Of a stretch of DNA of 5,159 bases, positions 1 through 5,159 are shown piece after piece. A program made the translations under genes and the position numbers. This stretch comes from an uncultured Demequina sp. (GTDB lineage Bacteria; Actinomycetota; Actinomycetes; Actinomycetales; Demequinaceae). Location of the stretch: positions 1 to 5,159 of the forward strand of contig CALALQ010000180.1 in NCBI GenBank assembly GCA_937925595.1. The letters are read 5' to 3'. Positions within the stretch are counted from its first letter, which is position 1; every line of letters starts with the position of its first letter. The notes beneath the pieces were generated by a model. That model was not told where the DNA came from, searched no databases, and saw only the letters and a list, made by a program, of their open reading frames with translations.

Positions 1-2208
1 GTCGAACGGCGTGGTGGTGGTGCCCTCCTCCTTGTAGCCGCGCACGTGCAGGTTGTCGTGGCCATTGCGGCGGTAGGTGAGGCGATGGATGAGCCACGGG
101 TAGCCGTGGTAGTTGAAGATGATCGGCTTGTCCGTGGTGAAGAGCTGATCGAACTCGCGGTCCGGCAGTCCGTGCGGGTGTTCCTCCACCGGCTGCAGTC
201 GCATGAGGTCCACGACATTGACCATGCGCACCTTGAGGTCGGGAAGCTCTTGGCGCAGGATGTCGATCGCCGCGAGCACCTCGAGGGTGGGCACATCGCC
301 CGCAGAGGCGAGCACCACGTCGGGCTCCTCGCCAGCGGGCACGTTCGAGGCGAACTCCCAGATCCCCAGGCCGCGAGTGCAGTGGTCGATCGCCTGATCC
401 ATCGTGAGCCACGACGCCTGTGGCTGCTTGCCGGCGACCACGACGTTGACGTAGTCGCGGCTGCGCAGGCAGTGATCCCACGTGCTCAGCAGGGTGTTGG
501 CGTCCGGCGGCAGGTACACGCGCACCACCTCCGCCTTCTTGTTGATCACGTGATCGATGAAGCCGGGATCCTGGTGGCTGAAGCCGTTGTGGTCCTGCCG
601 CCACACGTGCGAGGACAGCAGATAGTTCAGCGACGCGATGGGCCGACGCCACGGCAGCTCGCGCGAGACCTTGAGCCACTTGGCGTGCTGGTTGAACATC
701 GAGTCGACGATGTGAATGAACGCCTCGTAGGACGTGAACATCCCGTGGCGTCCCGTGAGCAGGTAGCCCTCGAGCCAGCCCTGGCACTGATGCTCGCTGA
801 GCATCTCCACTACGCGACCGGACTTCGCAAGGCCGTCGTCGGTGTCGTAGATCTCTCCCATCCACACGCGGTCCGTCACCTCGAGCGTCGCGGCGAAGCG
901 GTTGGAGGCGAGCTCGTCAGGGGCGAAGATGCGGAAGTTGTCGCGGTTGGAGTCAACGACGTCGCGAAGCCACGTCCCCAGCACGCGGGTCGCTTCGACC
1001 ACAGCCGACCCCGGCGTCGGGACCTCCACGGCGTACTTGCGGAAGTCGGGCAGACGCAGGTCGCGCAGCAGCACGCCGCCGTTCGCGTGCGGGGTGGCGC
1101 TCATCCGCAGGTCGCCGTCTGGGGTGAGTTCGGTGACGCTCGGCAGCGGAGCTCCGGCCTCGTCGAACAGCTCCTCTGGCTTGTACGACTTGAGCCACTT
1201 CTCAAGCACTTCGAGGTGCTCGGGGGTGTCGCGCGCGCTGGCAAGCGGCACCTGGTGCGATCGCCACGAGCCCTCTGTCTGCTTGCCGTCGATCTCCTTG
1301 GGACAGGTCCATCCCTTGGGAGTGCGGAACACGATCATGGGCCACTTGGGACGGTCCATGTCCGGGTTCACCGCGGCCTCGGCCTTGATGTCATCGATCT
1401 CATCGAGCACCGTGTCCACGAGTTCCGCGAAGCGGCGGTGGATCGACTCGTGCGACTCGTCGTCGAAGCCGGCGGTGAAGATGTACGGCTTGTGGCCGTA
1501 ACCCTTCATGAGGTCGACGAGCTCGTCCTCGCCGATGCGCGCGAGCACCGTGGGGTTCGCGATCTTGTAGCCGTTGAGGTGCAGGATCGGCAGCACCACG
1601 CCATCCGTCGCCGGGTTGAGGAACTTGTTCGAGTGCCACGACGTCGCAAGTGGCCCCGTCTCCGCCTCGCCGTCGCCGACGATCGCGGCCACCAAGAGGT
1701 CGGGGTTGTCGAAGGCCGCGCCGTACGCGTGGCTCAGCGCGTAGCCAAGTTCGCCGCCTTCGTGGATGGAGCCTGGCGTCTCTGGTGCCACGTGGGAGGG
1801 GATGCCGCCGGGGAACGAGAACTGCTTGAACAGCTTCTTGAGGCCCGGTTCGTCCAGGGAGATGTCAGGGTAGGTCGCCGTGTAGGTGCCGTCGAGATAG
1901 CTCGCGGCTACCAGTCCAGGGCCGCCGTGACCGGGACCGATGATGTACATCGTGGGCTGCTGGCGCGCCTTGATCATGCGGTTGAGGTGGGCATAGAGGA
2001 AGTTCAGGCCCGACGTTGTGCCCCAGTGGCCTACAAGGCGCGGCTTCACGTGATCGCGGGTCAGCGGCTCGCGCAGCAGCGGGTTGTCGAGCAGGTAGAT
2101 CTGACCGACGCTGAGGTAGTTGGCGGCCCTCCACCAGCGGTCTATGGCAGCGACTTCGTCGTCGGCGACCTTCGCGTTCGCCGGCTTGGTCCACGGGGTG
2201 CCCGTCAT
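1..2208 (-). CDS. xfp: Phosphoketolase (xylulose-5-P / fructose-6-P), C-terminus cut by window edge
   Basis: ThDP-dependent cytosolic enzyme of the phosphoketolase (bifid-shunt type) pathway. It splits xylulose-5-P into glyceraldehyde-3-P plus acetyl phosphate, or fructose-6-P into erythrose-4-P plus acetyl phosphate. Reading the minus strand gives 736 uninterrupted codons from ATG at 2208 to the edge. Both family signatures are visible: EGGELGY at residues 150-156, and a second ending in GDGE (178-181), which opens the ThDP/Mg site that closes near Asn212 (LNGYK). Family active-site elements include HWGTTSG (His61), GPGHGGPG (His94), SHQVPL (His318), SEHQ (Glu472, probably the cofactor-activating glutamate) and GFSHQDPGF (His545). 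The last visible residues, [13 protein letters not shown], match the C-terminal domain. Family members are about 790-830 residues, so roughly 60-90 are missing. AGGAGG at 2220-2215 lies 6 nt before the ATG and fixes the start. Substrate preference (X5P only or dual) cannot be read from the sequence. AckA and Pta, which use the product, are encoded upstream on the same strand. Confidence 0.97.
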   Translation of the reverse strand, partial: MTGTPWTKPANAKVADDEVAAIDRWWRAANYLSVGQIYLLDNPLLREPLTRDHVKPRLVGHWGTTSGLNFLYAHLNRMIKARQQPTMYIIGPGHGGPGLVAASYLDGTYTATYPDISLDEPGLKKLFKQFSFPGGIPSHVAPETPGSIHEGGELGYALSHAYGAAFDNPDLLVAAIVGDGEAETGPLATSWHSNKFLNPATDGVVLPILHLNGYKIANPTVLARIGEDELVDLMKGYGHKPYIFTAGFDDESHESIHRRFAELVDTVLDEIDDIKAEAAVNPDMDRPKWPMIVFRTPKGWTCPKEIDGKQTEGSWRSHQVPLASARDTPEHLEVLEKWLKSYKPEELFDEAGAPLPSVTELTPDGDLRMSATPHANGGVLLRDLRLPDFRKYAVEVPTPGSAVVEATRVLGTWLRDVVDSNRDNFRIFAPDELASNRFAATLEVTDRVWMGEIYDTDDGLAKSGRVVEMLSEHQCQGWLEGYLLTGRHGMFTSYEAFIHIVDSMFNQHAKWLKVSRELPWRRPIASLNYLLSSHVWRQDHNGFSHQDPGFIDHVINKKAEVVRVYLPPDANTLLSTWDHCLRSRDYVNVVVAGKQPQASWLTMDQAIDHCTRGLGIWEFASNVPAGEEPDVVLASAGDVPTLEVLAAIDILRQELPDLKVRMVNVVDLMRLQPVEEHPHGLPDREFDQLFTTDKPIIFNYHGYPWLIHRLTYRRNGHDNLHVRGYKEEGTTTTPFD

Positions 2209-2239
2209 GGCTCTCCTCCTGTTTTTCCTGGCAGTTCCC

Positions 2240-2269
2240 ACCCTATGCCGCTGCGGAGGGAGGCAGCGG
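2240..2269 (-). promoter_or_regulatory. Candidate xfp promoter/operator with 7-bp inverted repeat
   Basis: The leader between the upstream terminator and xfp contains a perfect inverted repeat, CCGCTGC (2248-2254) and GCAGCGG (2263-2269), separated by 8 nt. On the minus strand it is followed directly by TAGGGT (2245-2240), which fits the loose actinobacterial -10 pattern TAnnnT and lies 31 nt from the xfp ATG. No good -35 box is seen at 17-18 nt. The repeat would lie in the -35/-10 spacer, where a repressor could bind, or it could fold as an RNA hairpin if transcription starts further upstream. The repeat is seen directly; its role as an operator is inference. Confidence 0.3.
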
Positions 2270-2293
2270 GAACAAGGTCCGTAGAAGGGCAAA

Positions 2294-2323
2294 GGCCCCG
2301 GCCACCACACGGTGACCGGGGCC
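2294..2323 (-). terminator. Rho-independent-type terminator of the secreted-protein gene
   Basis: GGCCCCGG (2294-2301) pairs with CCGGGGCC (2316-2323), and CACC (2303-2306) with GGTG (2311-2314). There is one C/A mismatch between the two stems, and the loop is ACAC. The hairpin starts 16 nt beyond the stop codon of the secreted-protein gene. On the minus strand only TTT follows the stem, so the U-tract is short, as is common in high-GC actinobacteria. The hairpin separates this gene from xfp, which must then have its own promoter in the next 85 bp. Confidence 0.75.
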
Positions 2324-2339
2324 CTGACGCCTGCAGGTG

Positions 2340-3839
2340 TTACTTGAGGACGTAGTAGGTGTACTTCACCTTGAAGGCCTTGATCTTGAACGAGGAGTAC
2401 TGGTACAGCGCCACCGCGAAGTCGATGGTGCTGGTGCCCTTGGGCAGCTTGAGCGCTCCGTTGTTGTAGGTGCCCTTCTTGAGAGGCCCCTGCTTGGTAG
2501 TCGTAGCGTTCCAGTAGGCCCAGTCTCCGGAGCCCGTCTTTCCGACGACGACTGCGCTGACCGTGGCCTTCGGGACGTAGGTAGACGAAACGCTCGCCCA
2601 CTTCTGTGCACTCTTTGCCGCAGAGGGCACGGAGATGGCTCCGGGGAAGTACAGCGCGTAGGTCTCGGAGGACTCGGCAGCCCCCGAGATGCACTCCACC
2701 TGACCATCCTTCGTGCCGCCGATCCAATGCGAGCAGTTAGTTGAGAAGTCATAGACCGAGGGCGTACCGAAGACCGACTTCGCCTTGTGCGTGACGGTCT
2801 TGCTGGTCTTGGTCAGCTTGCGCTTGTCGATCTTGACCGAGGTCTTGACGGTCTTCTTGGAGCCCTCAGGGCCCTTGAGCTCGGCGATGATCGTGTAGGT
2901 GCCGGGCACAATCTTGGTGCCGACCTTGCCGTTCCACGTGACCGACTTCTTGGCGCTCGACTTGAGCGTCCAGCTCTTGACGGTCTTGCCATTGCGGACG
3001 ATCTTGATCTTGCCGGTGGAGGCGAAGCTCTTGCCCGTCGTGGTCTTGGGCGTGAGTGTGATCTTGACCGAGTCCTTGTAGGAGTCCTTGGCCGGGAACA
3101 CGGTCGACTCAGACTTGGAGATCTTGAGGCTTGAGACGGCGGTCTTGAGAACCTTGAGCGTGACCTTGTTGCTCGCGTAGCTCGTGGAGCCAGACTTGAG
3201 CGCGCGCACCGAGGCCTTCACCGAACCCGTGCCCGCGGCGAGCTTGGTGACGGAAATCGAGGCCTTCGCCACGTTGCCAGTGGTGGACTTCACCGTGGGC
3301 TTGTAGGTCTTGCCACCCGCGGTCGCGGTGACCGTGCCGGTGAACGGAACCGCAAGGCCGGTCTCGTCGAACGCGAGCACCGATGCGGTGGTTGAGCGAG
3401 GCGTCGCCTTCTTCCACGTGTAGATCGTGGACTTGGAAAGCGTGAGCTGCACGGACGACGGCTGGCCCGAGCCGACCGTCAGCGCGGTCGTCACCTCGGC
3501 ACCCTCGGACGGCTTCGCCACGAGTGTCAGCGCGCCAGCCGGCAGGCCCGAGACGGGCACGATGAACTGGCCAGGGACGCCGGCGGCGAGCGCGATGCTG
3601 CCGACCTGCTTCACCTGGGTGTCGCCATTGCGAACACTGAAGGTGACGGTCGTTGCCACGTTGGACGAGATGGTGACCGGCGTGGTGTCGCGGACGCCGT
3701 CGTTCGCGGGAAGAGTGATGACGTCGGTCACGCCGAGCGTCAGAGTAGCGGGAGCCGCGTTCGCGGTGGTCGCGATTCCGGCCAGGAGCAGGGACGTCAT
3801 GGCTGCCCCTGCAAGCGTGCGTAGTGCAAGACGGTTCAC
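2340..3839 (-). CDS. Secreted multidomain Ig-like repeat protein, function unknown
   Basis: I do not recognise a named family for the whole 499-residue protein. It begins with a Sec signal peptide: Arg3 and Arg7, a hydrophobic core at about 8-23, and an ANA|AP cleavage site after Ala28. Three beta-rich modules follow. Module 1 (about 32-122) and module 3 (about 236-338) share a pattern of LPAND/FPAKD, VRNG and a closing G-rich turn. Module 3 carries TWNGK (301-305) and VPGTY (311-315), as in FlgD-type Ig domains. Module 2 (about 128-232) resembles bacterial Ig-like repeats ([24 protein letters not shown]). Residues 201-350 hold 30 Lys and 3 Arg against 6 acidic residues. The C-terminal domain (about 350-499) holds the only cysteines, Cys369 and Cys383, a possible disulfide after export. 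There is no LPxTG sorting motif, second membrane segment or visible catalytic motif, so it is probably released or bound to the wall by charge. The GTG start follows GAGGGG (3852-3847) by 7 nt. Starting at Met14 would lose the signal peptide's basic end. Confidence 0.85.
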   Translation of the reverse strand: MNRLALRTLAGAAMTSLLLAGIATTANAAPATLTLGVTDVITLPANDGVRDTTPVTISSNVATTVTFSVRNGDTQVKQVGSIALAAGVPGQFIVPVSGLPAGALTLVAKPSEGAEVTTALTVGSGQPSSVQLTLSKSTIYTWKKATPRSTTASVLAFDETGLAVPFTGTVTATAGGKTYKPTVKSTTGNVAKASISVTKLAAGTGSVKASVRALKSGSTSYASNKVTLKVLKTAVSSLKISKSESTVFPAKDSYKDSVKITLTPKTTTGKSFASTGKIKIVRNGKTVKSWTLKSSAKKSVTWNGKVGTKIVPGTYTIIAELKGPEGSKKTVKTSVKIDKRKLTKTSKTVTHKAKSVFGTPSVYDFSTNCSHWIGGTKDGQVECISGAAESSETYALYFPGAISVPSAAKSAQKWASVSSTYVPKATVSAVVVGKTGSGDWAYWNATTTKQGPLKKGTYNNGALKLPKGTSTIDFAVALYQYSSFKIKAFKVKYTYYVLK

Positions 3840-3939
3840 AGGAACCCCCCTCAGCTAGAAGTGTCGCCTGAGACTATCGTTCCGGGCGGTTTCTTACCAC
3901 CTGTAGGAGGGGAGTTTGTCGAATCGTTACGAAGCTGCG
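3840..3939 (-). promoter_or_regulatory. Leader region of the secreted-protein gene, probable promoter location
   Basis: This 100-bp gap between the ackA stop and the GTG of the secreted-protein gene holds no gene and no clear terminator hairpin. It is locally less GC-rich than the coding DNA, with ATCGTT occurring at 3876-3881 and 3923-3928. On the minus strand the pieces TTCGACA and, about 20 nt later, TAAGAA, and further on GATAGT, are possible but poor promoter boxes. A promoter here is inferred from the gap and the change of function; no exact boxes can be assigned. Confidence 0.3.
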
Positions 3940-5073
3940 CTACGAGACTGCGGCGATCGACTGGATCGCGATCTCGCGCTCTTCGTTGGTGGGCACCACC
4001 CACACCTGCACTCGCGAGTCGTCGGTGGAGATCAGCGTCGGCTCCTTGGGGCGAACATGGTTGCGCTCAGCATCGACGATGATCCCCAGTTCCTCGAGGC
4101 CGGCAAGCGACGTGGCACGCACGTGAATGTCGTTCTCGCCAACCCCTGCGGTGAACGTGATCGAGTCGAGGTGCCCCAGCAGCGCGTAGTAGCGGCCCAC
4201 GTAGCCCTTAATCCTGCGGCAGTACACCGCGAGGCCCAACTGGGCGGCATGATCGCCGGCTTCCGCCGCCGCCCGCACGTCGCGCATGTCGTTGTATCCG
4301 GTGAGACCCAGCATGCCCGATCGCTTGTTGAGGACGTCATCGATCTCGTCGATCGTCATGCCGGCGGAGCGGCCAAGATGCGCCACCACAGCAGGATCGA
4401 TGTCGCCGGTGCGGCTGCCCATGACGAGGCCCTCGAGTGGCGTGAAGCCCATCGACGTGTCGTAGGAGCGGCCACCCTTGACGGCGCAGGCCGACGCTCC
4501 ATTGCCCAGGTGCAGAACGATCTGGTTGAGCTCGCGAACGTCCCTGCCCATAGCGTCGGCCGTGGCGCGGGCGACGTAGGCATGGGAGGTGCCGTGGAAG
4601 CCGTACTTGCGAATCGAGTGCTCCTGAGCGATGCGGCGGTCGAGGGCGTAGGTGTAGGCCTCTTCGGGCATGCTCTGGTGGAACGCGGTGTCGAAGACCG
4701 CGACATGGGGCACATGGGGGAACGCCTCGCGGGCCGCGCGGATGCCCGCTGCGTGAGCCGGATTGTGAAGCGGGGCAAGGACGGCGAGGAGCGCGATCGC
4801 CCGCTCGACCTCGTCGTCGATGATGGTGGGAGCGGTGAACTCGCTGCCGCCCTGGACGACGCGATGACCCACCACGGTGAGGTCGTCAAGATTGACCTTG
4901 GGGCTCGCCTCAAGGCAGGCGATGACTTCCGCGACGCCAGCCGCGTGATCCTTGACGCGCTCGACGAGACCAACCGCGAGAGGCCCCTCCGCCTGTGGAT
5001 CGATCACCTGGAACTTGATAGAACTCGACCCGCAGTTGAGAACCAATGCGAGGCCGTGGGCAGCTGCGCTCAC
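3940..5073 (-). CDS. ackA: Acetate kinase
   Basis: Cytosolic ASKHA-fold kinase catalysing acetyl phosphate + ADP = acetate + ATP, the ATP-yielding step after phosphoketolase or Pta. Signature 1 is LVLNCGSSSIK (residues 10-20, with Asn13) and signature 2 is GFHGTSHAYV (158-167). Counterparts of the Methanosarcina thermophila active-site residues R91, D148, H180, R241 and E384 are Arg71, Asp128, His160, Arg221 (MGSRTGDIDP) and Glu364 (PTNEE), at a constant offset of 20. At 377 residues it is shorter than the usual 396-408. The loss is confined to the N-terminal lobe between Asn13 and Arg71, where about 20-26 residues of the usual loop region are absent. The segment after Arg71 reads VVQGG rather than the more usual VVHGG. 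The GTG start overlaps the pta stop in GTGA, and GGAAGG (5085-5080) lies 6 nt upstream, implying translational coupling. The protein looks intact and active. Confidence 0.97.
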   Translation of the reverse strand: MSAAAHGLALVLNCGSSSIKFQVIDPQAEGPLAVGLVERVKDHAAGVAEVIACLEASPKVNLDDLTVVGHRVVQGGSEFTAPTIIDDEVERAIALLAVLAPLHNPAHAAGIRAAREAFPHVPHVAVFDTAFHQSMPEEAYTYALDRRIAQEHSIRKYGFHGTSHAYVARATADAMGRDVRELNQIVLHLGNGASACAVKGGRSYDTSMGFTPLEGLVMGSRTGDIDPAVVAHLGRSAGMTIDEIDDVLNKRSGMLGLTGYNDMRDVRAAAEAGDHAAQLGLAVYCRRIKGYVGRYYALLGHLDSITFTAGVGENDIHVRATSLAGLEELGIIVDAERNHVRPKEPTLISTDDSRVQVWVVPTNEEREIAIQSIAAVS

Positions 5074-5159
5074 GCGTCACCTTCCGGGGACAGTTGCTGG
5101 GCTTGGATCGCGGTGATCGCGACGGTGTTGACGATGTCCTGCACGAGCGCGCCGCGGCT
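5070..5159 (-). CDS. pta: Phosphate acetyltransferase, C-terminal end only
   Basis: The final 29 codons and TGA stop of a gene running in from the right edge. The visible start, SRGALVQDIVNTVAITAIQA, matches the well-conserved C-terminus of Pta (E. coli Pta ends in a closely similar SRGALVDDIV...ALTAIQ stretch). Pta interconverts acetyl-CoA and acetyl phosphate in the cytosol. The TGA overlaps the ackA GTG by four bases, the classical pta-ackA operon order. Nothing can be said about the N-terminal region, including whether it has the long DRTGG-containing form, because it lies outside the window. Confidence 0.9.
   Translation of the reverse strand, partial: SRGALVQDIVNTVAITAIQAQQLSPEGDA

Noticed and set aside
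902..1501. A 199-codon Ser/Arg-rich open frame on the plus strand.
   Set aside because: It lies wholly antisense to well-conserved xfp sequence, with low-complexity translation and no ribosome binding site or domain; a composition artefact.
46..2355. A 769-codon open frame on the plus strand across the whole xfp region.
   Set aside because: It lies codon-on-codon opposite xfp. Stops in this frame require TTA, CTA or TCA codons in xfp, which are rare in high-GC genomes, so a long open antisense frame is expected. Its translation is rich in Val, Arg and His with no recognisable domain, while the minus strand gives an unmistakable phosphoketolase.
2340..2500. Possible sortase or other cell-wall anchor at the C-terminus of the secreted protein.
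   Set aside because: The protein ends in YYVLK with no LPxTG, no hydrophobic tail and no wall-binding repeats; a charge-based association is all that can be suggested.
2340..3800. Alternative ATG start (Met14) for the secreted protein.
   Set aside because: It would remove Arg3 and Arg7, the basic end of the signal peptide, whereas the GTG at 3839 has a GAGGGG site at good spacing.
3427..3858. A 143-codon plus-strand frame opposite the start of the secreted-protein gene, and similar frames at 2337-2744 and 2787-3134.
   Set aside because: All are antisense to a gene with a convincing signal peptide, start and terminator. Their translations have no domain and reflect the repetitive codons of the opposite strand.
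3861..4082. A 73-codon plus-strand frame that begins in the ackA/secreted-gene gap.
   Set aside because: Two thirds of it is antisense to the conserved end of ackA, the translation is Arg/Ala/Trp low complexity, and no promoter or domain supports it.
1..5159. Search for mobile elements, CRISPR arrays, tRNA/rRNA genes and toxin-antitoxin pairs.
   Set aside because: No terminal inverted repeats with a transposase, no regularly spaced repeats, no cloverleaf-like sequences and no small gene pairs were seen; the intergenic spaces total under 240 bp.

Overview
The window is a high-GC, G/C-ending-codon stretch. All four recognisable genes lie on the minus strand, so transcription runs from high to low coordinates: the end of pta, then ackA, a gene for a secreted Ig-repeat protein, and most of xfp. 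The codon bias, GTG starts, AGGAGG-type ribosome binding sites and the phosphoketolase together with Pta-AckA suggest an actinobacterium. A Micrococcales-type organism (Cellulomonas/Demequina-like) is my inference from general style, not from a database match.

Right part (5159 to 3940): the last 29 codons of phosphate acetyltransferase overlap by four bases (GTGA) the GTG start of acetate kinase. This is a translationally coupled pta-ackA pair whose promoter lies outside the window. The 100 bp after ackA hold no gene and no convincing terminator, and are the likely place for the promoter of the next gene.

Middle (3839 to 2340): a 499-residue exported protein with a clean Sec signal peptide, three Ig-like beta-sandwich modules (the first and third look like copies of each other), a very lysine-rich middle and a C-terminal domain with the protein's only two cysteines. 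I do not recognise a named family for the whole protein. A strong GC-rich hairpin 16 bp past its stop closes this unit.

Left part (2208 to 1): phosphoketolase (Xfp), complete at its N-terminus and cut by the window edge at codon 736. It has its own near-consensus ribosome binding site. A perfect 7-bp inverted repeat sits in its short leader region beside a possible -10 box.

Metabolic logic: phosphoketolase splits xylulose-5-P and/or fructose-6-P to give acetyl phosphate. AckA turns acetyl phosphate into acetate and ATP, and Pta exchanges it with acetyl-CoA. The three enzymes therefore form one acetyl-phosphate node, with an apparently unrelated secreted-protein gene placed between the two halves. 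I see no mobile element, CRISPR array, tRNA or rRNA, and no clear new multi-gene system. The secreted orphan and the xfp leader repeat are the points most worth a second look.
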